A stretch of 35,460 nucleotides of DNA, from the NCBI RefSeq assembly GCF_022790535.1, contig NZ_LOHG01000003.1, positions 1-35,460 on the forward strand, given 5' to 3'. Origin of the DNA: Pseudomonas maioricensis. Its GTDB lineage: Bacteria > Pseudomonadota > Gammaproteobacteria > Pseudomonadales > Pseudomonadaceae. How positions within the stretch are numbered: the stretch's first letter is position 1; each line of letters begins with the position of its first letter. A program made the translations under genes and the position numbers. Under the pieces are notes generated by a model. The model was not told where the DNA came from, did no database searches, and saw nothing but the letters and a program-made list of their open reading frames with translations. This document shows, in pieces, positions 1-7,521 of this stretch.

Positions 1-1039
1 CCGCAAAGTCTTTTTCGAAGCTGGCGACCACATCCTGGGTCAGGCCGACGTCGAGGGCTTCCAGATTGGCTTCCAGATTGAAGCGCAAATTCCAGTGATC
101 GAAATTGCAGGAGCCAATGCTGACCCAGTCATCGATCAGGACCATTTTCAGGTGCAGGAAGCACGGCTGGTACTCGAAGATTTTCACCCCGGCGCGCAGC
201 AACCGCGGGTAATAACGATGCCCGGCATAGCGCACTGAAGGGTGATCGGTGCGCGGGCCGGTCAGCAGCAGTCGCACATCGATGCCTTGGGACGCTGCCT
301 TGCGCAATGAACGGCGGACTTTCCACGTAGGCAGGAAATACGGCGTCGCCAGCCAGATACGCTTATGACCGCTGTTCAGGGCTCGAACCAGTGACTGCAG
401 AATATCGCGATGCTGTCGGGAGTCGGCATAGGCTACGCGGCCTAACCCATGACCTTTGACAGGGACCTTGGGCAAGCGTGGCAGCCCGAAGTTTTCCGCT
501 GGACGCCAGGCCGTCCGTCGCGGATTGGCGTGAAACTGCCGATCAAACAGAGCCTGCCAGTCAATGACCAATGGTCCGGTGATTTCAACCATGACCTCGT
601 GCCATTCGCTGACCGGCTCGGCGGGCTGCCAGAACTCATCAGTAACACCGGTACCGCCGACCACGGCGAGCTTTTTGTCCACCAACAACAGTTTGCGATG
701 ATCGCGGTAGAAGTTACGCACACCACGACGCCAGTTAATCTGGTTGTAGAACCTGAGGATCACACCTGCGTCGGTCAGACGCTTCCTCAGCCCAAGGGTA
801 AAGGCCTGAGAGCCGAAGTCATCAAACAGGCAGCGCACGATCACGCCGCGTTGAGCCGCATCCACCAAAGCGCGCACTACCGCATCGGCACAAGCGCCAG
901 CCTCAACCAGATAAAGCTCCAGCTCGACTTGCTGCTGAGCGCCGTCAATAGCGGCGATCATGCGCGGAAAGAACGCCGGACCGTCGATCAACAACTGGAA
1001 CTGGTTGTTTTCACGCCACGGAAAAATCGCCCCGGCCAT
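1..1039 (-). CDS. Phospholipase D / cardiolipin synthase-like protein, partial (3' end beyond window)
   Basis: The protein has two HKD catalytic motifs of the phospholipase D superfamily: H114-x-K116-x4-D121 (context YRDHRKLLLVD) and H296-x-K298-x4-D303 (context HLKMVLID), the second followed by GSCNFD. It has no N-terminal membrane segments, which resembles the short ClsB/YbhO type of cardiolipin synthase that joins phosphatidyl groups. The reading frame is still open at base 1, so the C-terminus is missing. The ATG at 1039 gives MAGAIFPWRE and lies one base beyond the stop of the upstream yceI-like gene, so the two are probably cotranscribed and coupled. From memory, PAO1 has a phospholipase next to a YceI-type gene in the same order (PA4339/PA4340). 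The family is certain; the substrate is inferred. Confidence 0.88.
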   Translation of the reverse strand, partial: MAGAIFPWRENNQFQLLIDGPAFFPRMIAAIDGAQQQVELELYLVEAGACADAVVRALVDAAQRGVIVRCLFDDFGSQAFTLGLRKRLTDAGVILRFYNQINWRRGVRNFYRDHRKLLLVDKKLAVVGGTGVTDEFWQPAEPVSEWHEVMVEITGPLVIDWQALFDRQFHANPRRTAWRPAENFGLPRLPKVPVKGHGLGRVAYADSRQHRDILQSLVRALNSGHKRIWLATPYFLPTWKVRRSLRKAASQGIDVRLLLTGPRTDHPSVRYAGHRYYPRLLRAGVKIFEYQPCFLHLKMVLIDDWVSIGSCNFDHWNLRFNLEANLEALDVGLTQDVVASFEKDFA

Positions 1040-1040
1040 A

Positions 1041-1622
1041 TCAGCGCGCCGTGAATATCAAGACAGCACCCACGGGCACCGCGAGGCTGACCGCTGATAG
1101 CCCGGCGGCATTGCGCAGGGTCGTGAAGCCCGGCACCAGATCAAAATCCTGGGCATTAACCACCAAAGGCTCAAGCGTTACGACCTGAAAGCGTCGTTCA
1201 TCAAGACGTGTGGCAAGCAGCTCGGCTCGATAGCTGTGGGATTTCCCATGCAGTTGCACCACCAATGGCAGCCTTAATTCAAGCTGTGCACCGGGCGCCA
1301 GATCGTTAATCGGCCCAAGGTCGAGCTGAGCGTTGATTTTCGCTCTGGGGAATTTATCGATATTAAAAACTTGCTCGCGAATGCGCTCGTCGCGCAGGGC
1401 AATGCCGGTGCTGACCGACTCCAGCTCGACCTCAAGCTCAGCCGCGCCTTTGCGATCGACTTTGCCGTGCAGGGTCAGGAAGCGATGGACCTCAGCAATA
1501 TTGGCGTTTTTGGTCGACGTGAACGACAGCCTTGAGGACTCGTTGTCCAGGTACCAGTTCGCCTGAGCAGGCAATGCTGTCAACGCCAGCAAGGCCAGCA
1601 ACAGGCGGGTTGTGATGGGCAT
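1041..1622 (-). CDS. YceI family periplasmic protein
   Basis: This 193-aa protein begins with a clear Sec signal peptide (MPITTRLLLALLALTALPAQA) and continues as a YceI-like lipocalin-fold domain: WYLDNESSRLSFTSTKNANIAEVHRF, the RDERIREQVFNIDKFPRA segment and the C-terminal DFDLVPGFTTLRNAAGL region. YceI proteins form periplasmic beta-barrels that bind isoprenoid or other lipidic ligands; the exact role is usually unknown. It is the first gene of an apparent two-gene unit with the phospholipase D gene, which begins one base after its stop. The shared theme could be membrane lipids, but that is an inference from adjacency only. Confidence 0.88.
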   Translation of the reverse strand: MPITTRLLLALLALTALPAQANWYLDNESSRLSFTSTKNANIAEVHRFLTLHGKVDRKGAAELEVELESVSTGIALRDERIREQVFNIDKFPRAKINAQLDLGPINDLAPGAQLELRLPLVVQLHGKSHSYRAELLATRLDERRFQVVTLEPLVVNAQDFDLVPGFTTLRNAAGLSAVSLAVPVGAVLIFTAR

Positions 1623-1702
1623 GCAAACTCCAGATGCGCATTAAGGGGCAACCGTACCGCCTGTCTGACCGCTGGCGAACTGCTACGTTCGCATCCGGGT
1701 TT

Positions 1703-2035
1703 TCAAGGCGCTGACGGTAACAAGCGACAGCCCTGTCGCTCGCCCTGCCAGATCGCCACATTACTGCGGCCCAGACCTTCGGCAGTTACCCGTTTATTCG
1801 CCGCGTCGTCGAGCAAACTGCTCGGTACGTACTGTTTGACGTAGCCACGGCAATACTCGGCGGAATTAAGCATGACGTAGCGACAGGAGCAATACTCTTT
1901 GGCGGTATAAGCGCTGATGATGCTCGGGAATGCAGCCAATGCGACGCGGTTTTGCCACACCAGCACCGCAATTGCCACCGCCATCAATAGCAACAGACTG
2001 CTGAATGGACGTCGACGGATAAAGCCGGTAGTCAT
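1703..2035 (-). CDS. Small cysteine-rich single-pass membrane protein of unknown function
   Basis: 110 aa starting at ATG 2035, chosen because a GGGGAG ribosome-binding site lies just upstream (the open frame extends further without one). After a short basic N-terminus (TTGFIRRRP) there is one hydrophobic segment at about residues 12-30, then an extracytoplasmic tail with Cys residues in EYCSCRYVM, AEYCRGYV and RQGCRLLP. The tail probably forms disulfides in the periplasm. I have a memory of similar small Pseudomonas proteins being labelled 'amidase' and lying beside serine hydrolases, but I see no amidase motif and do not endorse that name. The serine hydrolase gene is upstream on the same strand, separated by an inverted repeat. 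Confidence 0.7.
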   Translation of the reverse strand: MTTGFIRRRPFSSLLLLMAVAIAVLVWQNRVALAAFPSIISAYTAKEYCSCRYVMLNSAEYCRGYVKQYVPSSLLDDAANKRVTAEGLGRSNVAIWQGERQGCRLLPSAP

Positions 2036-2116
2036 TGGTCTCCCCTCTTTGGAATGCATTTTTTCGGAACCGCCGCACCGCCTTCGACGCTGCACTTCCT
2101 CGCAGCAAACAAGGCC

Positions 2117-2225
2117 CCTGTAGGAGTGACCGGGGTGGCGCTCCACCTTGCTCGCGATTCGGTCTGTCAGTCGATGAATATGTTGCCTGTGCTGACGCTA
2201 TCGCGAGCAAGCTCACTCCTACAGG
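2117..2225. repeat. REP-type inverted repeat, GTAGGAGTGA class
   Basis: Outer arms CCTGTAGGAGTGA (from 2117) and TCACTCCTACAGG (to 2225) are inverted, with inner arms around CTTGCTCGCGAT and ATCGCGAGCAAG. This is the usual architecture of Pseudomonas REP pairs. It fills the gap between the serine hydrolase and the 110-aa gene, both on the minus strand, and could form a stem at the hydrolase mRNA 3' end. Confidence 0.75.
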
Positions 2226-2233
2226 TCCTATGT

Positions 2234-3289
2234 TTACTGCGCGACGGCGGCTTGCCCTTTTCTGCCGAAGGCCGCCATGGCCAGTTTTAGAAGCTGATCA
2301 TGGGAATAACTGCCGTCGCGGTCATCGGCATAACGCACAACGACTAATCCGGCGCTGGGCACTACATACAACGCCTGCCCCCAATGCCCTAGCGCGGCGA
2401 AGGTATCGCCAGGCGCACTTGGCCACGGGCCTTTATCACCTTTGGAGGTTTGATTGAGCCACCACTGCCCGCCAGATATTTCTTCGCCTGGCTGCTGATG
2501 GGGGAAAGGCGTCAGCACAAAGTCGATCCAGGTTTCGGGCACTAACTGTCGGTCATTCCATCGCCCGCCCCGCTGCATCAACACACCAATACGAGCCAGA
2601 TCCTGTGCGGTCATATAGGCGTAGGAAGAACCGACAAACGTGCCGCTGACGTCGGTTTCCCACACCGCGCTGCGAATGCCGAGCGGCTCGAACAGTGCCG
2701 TCCATGGATAGTCCGTGTAAGCCTTGTCCCCGACCATGCCTTTCAGGGCGGCAGCCAACAGGTTGCTGTCGCCACTGGAATAGAGAAATGACGTACCCGG
2801 TTTGTGCGCACTGCGATGCTCGGCGGTGAAGCGCGCCATGTCATCGTGGCCACGGGTATAGAGCATGGCGACCACAGATGAGTTGAGCGGCGCGTATTCG
2901 TAGTCTTCCTGCCAGTCCAGGCCGGAGGTCCACTGCATCAGGTGCTTGAGGGTGATATCAGGATGAGCGCTGAGAGGCGGATAGAACTTTGCTGCGGGAT
3001 CATCCAGCGCGAAGCGCCCTTCACCGTAGGCCACACCCAGCACCGTCGCCATGATGCTTTTGCTGATGGACCAGGTGAGGTGTGGGGTCTGGGCAGTGGT
3101 CACTCCGGCGTAGCGCTCGTACACCACCTCACCGTTTCGCAGTACCAATAATGCGTCGGTGCGAATGCCCTCTCGGGTTTGGTCGTTGCGGGTTGGGAAT
3201 GCGTAATCTTCAAGGGATTTCACTACCGCCGAGGGTTCAGCATTGGCATTGAAGACCACAAACAACAGCACCAGCCAGGCAAGCCGCAT
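2234..3289 (-). CDS. Secreted serine hydrolase, beta-lactamase class C / NylB-like family
   Basis: A 351-aa protein with a Sec signal (MRLAWLVLLFVVFNANA). The ATG at 3289 is preferred over the upstream ATG at 3376 because it carries the signal peptide and has GAGGTG upstream. The catalytic elements of the serine beta-lactamase / penicillin-binding fold are present: S74-I-S-K77 (SxxK, nucleophile and general base), Y170-S-S172 (YxS) and HWG in GHWGQALYVVP, which replaces KTG. The HxG third motif and the overall layout resemble esterases and 6-aminohexanoate-dimer hydrolases (NylB, EstB) rather than true AmpC enzymes. Expected location is the periplasm; the substrate cannot be told from sequence. 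No ampR-like regulator is adjacent. Confidence 0.88.
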   Translation of the reverse strand: MRLAWLVLLFVVFNANAEPSAVVKSLEDYAFPTRNDQTREGIRTDALLVLRNGEVVYERYAGVTTAQTPHLTWSISKSIMATVLGVAYGEGRFALDDPAAKFYPPLSAHPDITLKHLMQWTSGLDWQEDYEYAPLNSSVVAMLYTRGHDDMARFTAEHRSAHKPGTSFLYSSGDSNLLAAALKGMVGDKAYTDYPWTALFEPLGIRSAVWETDVSGTFVGSSYAYMTAQDLARIGVLMQRGGRWNDRQLVPETWIDFVLTPFPHQQPGEEISGGQWWLNQTSKGDKGPWPSAPGDTFAALGHWGQALYVVPSAGLVVVRYADDRDGSYSHDQLLKLAMAAFGRKGQAAVAQ

Positions 3290-3364
3290 CGGGACGCACC
3301 TCAATTTGAATCGCCGGACTGTAGCAGTGAGTTGTGACAAATATTCAGACAGCGCAGATTTCCG

Positions 3365-3443
3365 GGTAGGAGCCAACTTGTTGGCGAAATGGTTTCACGC
3401 GGTGATTCAGGTCTGACGCCTCGCGAACAAGTTCGCGCCTACC
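3365..3443. repeat. REP-type inverted repeat, GTAGGAGCCAACTTGTTGGCGA class
   Basis: Left arm GGTAGGAGCCAACTTGTTGG (3365-3384) and right arm CGAACAAGTTCGCGCCTACC (to 3443) are imperfect inverted copies around a variable centre. Two more copies of this class occur at 8580 and 10661. It lies between the divergent hydrolase and olsB genes. Confidence 0.78.
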
Positions 3444-3578
3444 GAGGCACCCGTCACACAACCATCACCAAACCTTCATGGTCATGACATCGCCTCTCCT
3501 TAGCCTGAGTTTGTACAGCAGCGCCAGGCCATTACAGCCAACGCCCGCACTTGCAGGGCAGGCTAACGGAGACTTCGC

Positions 3579-4334
3579 ATGACTCAGATCGCCCGCATTC
3601 GCGACACAGCATCCGACCGCCGCCTTCAGGCTGAACGTCTGACCGGCAGTAAAGCCTTGCAGGAAGCACAGGCCCTGCGCTTCAACGTGTTCAGTGGCGA
3701 ATTCAACGCCAAACTCAAAGGCGCAGACCAAGGCCTGGATATGGATGATTACGATGTGCATTGCTCGCACATCGGCGTGCGGGACTTGAACACCGGCAAG
3801 CTGGTCGCCACCACGCGCCTGCTGGACCACAAAGCGGCCAACAGCATCGGCAGCTTTTACAGTGAAGAAGAATTCGCCCTGCATGGCCTTGGCCATCTGC
3901 AAGGTCCGATTCTGGAACTGGGCCGTACCTGCGTTGACCCCGAGTACCGCAACGGCGGCACCATCGCTGTGCTGTGGAGCGAACTGGCCGAGATTCTCAA
4001 CGAAGGTGCCTACAGCTACCTGATGGGTTGCGCGAGCATCCCCATGCAGGATGGCGGCATTCAAGCCCACGCCATCATGCAGCGTTTGCGCGAGCGTTAT
4101 CTGTGCACGGAAAACCTGCGCGCCGAACCTAAAAATCCGCTGCCCGCCATGGATCTGCCCAACAACGTGATCTGCGAAATGCCGCCGCTGCTAAAAGCCT
4201 ACATGCGCCTGGGTGCGAAGATCTGCGGCGAGCCATGCTGGGACGAAGATTTCCAGGTCGCCGACGTGTTCATTCTGCTCAAGCGCGATGAACTGTGCCC
4301 GCGCTACGCGCGCCACTTCAAGGCAGCAGTGTAA
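3579..4334 (+). CDS. olsB: L-ornithine N(alpha)-acyltransferase (OlsB)
   Basis: 251-aa GNAT-fold acyltransferase. OlsB transfers a 3-hydroxyacyl group from acyl-ACP to the alpha-amine of ornithine, giving lyso-ornithine lipid. The recognisable core is [30 protein letters not shown] at about residues 111-139, and the N-terminal [13 protein letters not shown] segment is also typical of the family. The ATG at 3579 is preceded by GGAGA (CTAACGGAGACTTCGC). Its stop TAA shares a base with the olsA ATG (TAATG), so the two steps of ornithine-lipid synthesis are translationally coupled. In pseudomonads ornithine lipids replace phospholipids under phosphate limitation; I did not find a convincing Pho box in the short upstream gap. 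Confidence 0.92.
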   Translation: MTQIARIRDTASDRRLQAERLTGSKALQEAQALRFNVFSGEFNAKLKGADQGLDMDDYDVHCSHIGVRDLNTGKLVATTRLLDHKAANSIGSFYSEEEFALHGLGHLQGPILELGRTCVDPEYRNGGTIAVLWSELAEILNEGAYSYLMGCASIPMQDGGIQAHAIMQRLRERYLCTENLRAEPKNPLPAMDLPNNVICEMPPLLKAYMRLGAKICGEPCWDEDFQVADVFILLKRDELCPRYARHFKAAV

Positions 4335-5167
4335 TGAGCCGCTTGCGTGGCTATGCCCGAGTCGCCCGGGTACTGCTGGTGATTGCGCTGGGGCTGACCA
4401 TTGCTGGCGTGTTCGCCTGCATGGAGCGCATGAAGATCGGCAATTCCATGGCCCGGCGTCAGCGCTGGAGCCGTTGGTTCATGGCGCGCCTGACCGCTGC
4501 CCTGCCGTTTCGCGTAACCGTCAGCGGCGAGCTGCCGCGTCAGCCGATGCTGTGGGTCAGCAATCACGTGTCCTGGACCGACATTCCGCTGCTGGGCATG
4601 CTGGCCCCGCTGTCGTTTCTGTCCAAGGCTGAAGTACGCACCTGGCCAGTCGCTGGGTGGTTGGCCTTGAAAGCAGGCACGTTGTTCATCCGTCGCGGTT
4701 CGGGTGACAGCAAGCTGATCCAGAAGCAGATGGGCAACCACTTGCAGCAGAACAACGCACTGGTAATTTTCCCTGAAGGCACCACCACTGACGGTACTGG
4801 CCTGCGTACATTTCATGGCCGTCTGATGTCGAGTGCGATTGACAGCGGGGTGTTGCTGCAACCAGTGGCGATTCACTATTCACGCAATGGCGAGCCAGAC
4901 CCTATCGCGCCCTTCATTGGCGACGACGATTTGCTGTCGCACTTGCGCCGCCTGTTCGCCAATGAACAAGGCGATGTGCACATCCAGTTGCTGATGCCGA
5001 TTGCCACTGTAGGCAAGGAGCGCGCAGCGCTGGCCTATGAGGCGCAGCAAGCCGTACAGGTCGCATTGTTTGGCGAGCCTCCCGCCGTCGCTGAGTCTTT
5101 CGTGACTAAAGAGGCCGTAGCTCAACCTCAGACCGCCGAGAGCCCGCGATCGGCCAGAGCGGCTTGA
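4334..5167 (+). CDS. olsA: Lyso-ornithine lipid O-acyltransferase (OlsA, PlsC family)
   Basis: 277 aa from the ATG at 4334 that overlaps the olsB stop. There is an N-terminal hydrophobic anchor (YARVARVLLVIALGLTIAGVFACM) followed by the PlsC-family blocks: NHVSWTDIP (HX4D catalytic motif, about residues 76-84), GTLFIRRGSGD, and FPEGTTTDG (acceptor/phosphate binding). OlsA adds the second acyl chain to lyso-ornithine lipid and can act as a 1-acyl-glycerol-phosphate acyltransferase in some bacteria. The final roughly 30 residues are low-complexity (KEAVAQPQTAESPRSARAA) and lie in the stretch that overlaps the convergent acpH gene by 40 bp, so the tail may be a late extension. Confidence 0.92.
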   Translation: MSRLRGYARVARVLLVIALGLTIAGVFACMERMKIGNSMARRQRWSRWFMARLTAALPFRVTVSGELPRQPMLWVSNHVSWTDIPLLGMLAPLSFLSKAEVRTWPVAGWLALKAGTLFIRRGSGDSKLIQKQMGNHLQQNNALVIFPEGTTTDGTGLRTFHGRLMSSAIDSGVLLQPVAIHYSRNGEPDPIAPFIGDDDLLSHLRRLFANEQGDVHIQLLMPIATVGKERAALAYEAQQAVQVALFGEPPAVAESFVTKEAVAQPQTAESPRSARAA

Positions 5168-5724
5168 GAGAAGTCCTGCAGGATCGGATAGAACTCGGCA
5201 AAGTCTGCACTCAGGGGTTGGTAAAGGTCATGCAGTTCGAGCATTGCGCCTGCCAACCCTTCTGGCCGTGACAAGCGACGCGAAATCCCCGCCAATACCT
5301 GTTCCAGCACGGCAAATTCCCGGTAAGAACCCAGCCAGTCGTGAGCGGCCATGTGCGGTGCAATCCGTGCCAGCCGCTCGGGCAACTCCGGCTCGGCGGC
5401 CAGCACGCCGTAAACCTTGCGCGTGAAAGCTGCCAGCGGCACATCAGCGTAATGCGCCCAGTCCCGGGCCAGGCAATGATCGAAAAACACATCCAGCACG
5501 ATGCCCGCGTAACGTCTGCGCTCGGCAGGAAAGCGTGCAATCGCCTGCTTGATCAGCGGGTGACTGTCGGTGAATGCGTCGATGCTGCGATGCAACTGGA
5601 TCGCCTGCGCCAATTCGTCCGGGAAACGTCCAGCCACAGGTCCTTTGACGAAATCGCCATAGAGACTGCCGAGCAGTTGAGCCGGTCGCTGGCCACCGAG
5701 GTGCAGATGTGCGAGGTAGTTCAT
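5128..5724 (-). CDS. acpH: Acyl carrier protein phosphodiesterase (AcpH)
   Basis: 198-aa protein starting MNYLAHLHLGG. It has the features of ACP phosphodiesterases, an HD-like family that removes the 4'-phosphopantetheine arm from holo-ACP: LLGSLYGDFVKGPV near the N-terminus, LHRSIDAFTDSHP around residues 44-56 and RRYAGIVLDVFFDHCLARDW around residues 70-89, supplying the conserved His/Asp residues. It converges on olsA and the two reading frames share 40 bp. The start at 5724 faces the pyeR promoter region, so the gap with ATATCG repeats may control both directions. PAO1 has a similar gene at the same place (PA4353, from memory). Confidence 0.9.
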   Translation of the reverse strand: MNYLAHLHLGGQRPAQLLGSLYGDFVKGPVAGRFPDELAQAIQLHRSIDAFTDSHPLIKQAIARFPAERRRYAGIVLDVFFDHCLARDWAHYADVPLAAFTRKVYGVLAAEPELPERLARIAPHMAAHDWLGSYREFAVLEQVLAGISRRLSRPEGLAGAMLELHDLYQPLSADFAEFYPILQDFSQAALADRGLSAV

Positions 5725-5758
5725 GGCGCCCAGCCTACGCCGAATTACGTCCCGCGCC

Positions 5759-5863
5759 TATATCGATATAACCCGATATAGCGTTTTTCACTATCCTCAG
5801 CAGCAAATCATATTTGTATATCGCGAAATACAGATATAAAGTTCGCCTCATCGCGATATAGCG
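5759..5863. promoter_or_regulatory. Cluster of ATATCG-type operator repeats upstream of pyeR
   Basis: The gap between acpH and pyeR holds a perfect 12-bp palindrome TATATCGATATA (5759-5770), then CGATATAGCG (5774-5783), then an inverted pair TATATCGCGA (5817-5826) and TCGCGATATA (5851-5860) followed by GCG. The repeated core is CGATATA or its complement. ArsR-family repressors bind such AT-rich dyads over their own promoters, so these are probably PyeR operators; they may also affect the divergent acpH promoter. The assignment is inferred from position and symmetry. Confidence 0.55.
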
Positions 5864-5885
5864 TTAAACCAATATTGAGAACGAC

Positions 5886-6200
5886 ATGCCTATCGACCTC
5901 GACGAAATAATAAAAGCCCTGGCCCACCCTGTTCGCCGGGAGATTCTTGTCTGGCTGAAGGACCCGCTCAGTTGCTTTCCGGACCAGACCCACTCGACGG
6001 AAAACGGCGTGTGCGCAGGTCAGATCGATCAGCGCGCCGGGCTTTCGCAATCCACGGTTTCTGCCCACCTGGCAACGCTGCAGCGTGCCGGGCTGATCAC
6101 CAGCAAGAAAGTGGGGCAATGGAGTTTTTTCAAGCGTAACGAAGAGGTGATTGCGGCCTTCGTCGAAGCGCTGGTGCTGGAGCTGAATCCGCCGTCTTGA
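5886..6200 (+). CDS. pyeR: ArsR-family transcriptional repressor (PyeR)
   Basis: A 104-aa winged-helix protein with a typical ArsR layout: MPIDLDEIIKALAHPVRREILVWL (helices 1-2), GQIDQRAGLSQSTVSAHLATLQRAGLI (helix-turn-helix, about residues 43-69) and the wing KKVGQWSFFKRNE. Metal-binding ELCVCDL is absent; the only Cys residues are C23 or so and C41 or so (LSCFP, GVCAG), so a thiol or non-metal signal is as likely as a metal. The gene heads a same-strand group with an MFS exporter and an old yellow enzyme. In P. aeruginosa the equivalent PA4354-PA4356 is described as pyeR-pyeM-xenB, where PyeR represses its own operon. Confidence 0.85.
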   Translation: MPIDLDEIIKALAHPVRREILVWLKDPLSCFPDQTHSTENGVCAGQIDQRAGLSQSTVSAHLATLQRAGLITSKKVGQWSFFKRNEEVIAAFVEALVLELNPPS

Positions 6201-6223
6201 GCGCCTTCGAATGTAAAAACCTT

Positions 6224-6299
6224 CTGTAGGAGCTGCCGAAGGCTGCGAAATCTTTCTTCCTGAAACACCGAGAATCGCAGCCTTCGGCAGCGCCTACAG
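6224..6299. repeat. REP-type inverted repeat, GCTGCCGAAGGCTGCGA class
   Basis: Arms CTGTAGGAGCTGCCGAAGGC (6224-6243) and GCCTTCGGCAGCGCCTACAG (to 6299) are near-perfect inverted copies with the centre tctttcttcctgaaacaccg. The same class recurs at 12396 and, degraded, at 26752. It lies inside the presumed pyeR-pyeM transcript and could modulate relative expression of the two genes. Confidence 0.8.
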
Positions 6300-6333
6300 G
6301 ATTAACGAAACCTTTATTAACAGGAGACGCCCA

Positions 6334-7500
6334 GTGCCTCTTTCACTGTTTATTCTGGCGCTTAGCGCCTTCGCCATCGGCACCACCGAGTTCGTCATCA
6401 TGGGCTTGCTGCCCGAAGTCGCTGCCGATCTGGGCGTCTCGATTCCAGGCGCAGGCTGGCTGGTAACCGGCTATGCGCTGGGCGTGGCAATTGGTGCACC
6501 GTTCATGGCTATGGCCACCGCCAGACTGCCGCGCAAGGCTGCGCTGGTCACGCTGATGGGCATCTTCATCGTCGGTAACCTGCTGTGCGCCATCGCCGCC
6601 GATTACAACGTATTGATGTTTGCTCGTGTGGTCACTGCGCTGTGCCACGGTGCGTTCTTCGGTATCGGTTCGGTGGTGGCAGCAGGTCTGGTGCCCGCCA
6701 ATCGTCGCGCCTCCGCCGTTGCACTGATGTTCACCGGTCTGACCCTGGCCAACGTGCTCGGCGTGCCTTTGGGCACCGCGCTGGGCCAATACGCTGGCTG
6801 GCGCTCGACCTTCTGGGCGGTCACCGTCATCGGTGTAATTGCGTTGATCGGCCTGATGCGCTTCCTTCCGACCAACCGCGAAGAACTGAAACTCGACATG
6901 CGCGCCGAGCTTGCCTCGCTAAAAGGCGCAGGGATCTGGCTTTCACTGAGCATGACCGCCCTGTTCTCCGCCTCCATGTTCACGCTGTTCACCTATGTCG
7001 CGCCGTTGCTGGGCGAAGTCACTGGCGTATCTCCGAACGGTATCACCTGGACGCTACTACTGATCGGCCTGGGCCTGACGGTAGGCAACGTGATCGGCGG
7101 CAAGCTGACTGACCGTCGCCTGGCCGCGACCTTGATCGGCGTGTTCATCGCCATGGCCGTTATTTCCACCGCCTTGAGCTGGACCAGCATCGCGTTGATC
7201 CCGACCGAAATTACGTTGTTCCTTTGGGCCACCGCAGCGTTTGCTGCAGTGCCAGCCTTACAGATCAACGTGGTGACATTCGGCAAGGCAGCACCAAACC
7301 TGGTGTCGACCCTGAACATCGGTGCGTTCAACGTCGGCAACGCATTGGGCGCATGGGTCGGCGGCAGCGTTATTGCTCACGGCTTCGGCCTGACCAGCGT
7401 GCCATTGGCCGCCGGAGCGCTGGCCGTGCTCGCACTGATCGTGACTTTGATTACTTTTCGTCAGGGCGGCAATGCCGATCTGGCTCCGGCTACCAACTGA
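6334..7500 (+). CDS. pyeM: MFS efflux transporter (PyeM, AraJ/YdhP-like DHA1 family)
   Basis: 388 aa, 12 predicted transmembrane segments, beginning with the DHA1-type start LSLFILALSAFAIGTTEFVIMGLLPEVAADLGVS. The loop 2-3 region has RLPRKAALV and the antiporter motif C area GVPLGTALGQYAGWRSTFW. The start is a GTG at 6334, with CAGGAG eight bases upstream; no ATG fits better. It follows pyeR after a REP element and precedes xenB by 21 bp. It most likely exports a small toxic compound, possibly one handled by the XenB reductase or sensed by PyeR; the substrate is not visible from sequence. Confidence 0.88.
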   Translation: MPLSLFILALSAFAIGTTEFVIMGLLPEVAADLGVSIPGAGWLVTGYALGVAIGAPFMAMATARLPRKAALVTLMGIFIVGNLLCAIAADYNVLMFARVVTALCHGAFFGIGSVVAAGLVPANRRASAVALMFTGLTLANVLGVPLGTALGQYAGWRSTFWAVTVIGVIALIGLMRFLPTNREELKLDMRAELASLKGAGIWLSLSMTALFSASMFTLFTYVAPLLGEVTGVSPNGITWTLLLIGLGLTVGNVIGGKLTDRRLAATLIGVFIAMAVISTALSWTSIALIPTEITLFLWATAAFAAVPALQINVVTFGKAAPNLVSTLNIGAFNVGNALGAWVGGSVIAHGFGLTSVPLAAGALAVLALIVTLITFRQGGNADLAPATN

Positions 7501-7521
7501 TCAATTAAGAGGGTTTCACGC

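Noticed and set aside
449..1054. 201-codon plus-strand open frame
   Set aside because: It is the antisense shadow of the phospholipase D gene, which has two HKD motifs on the minus strand.
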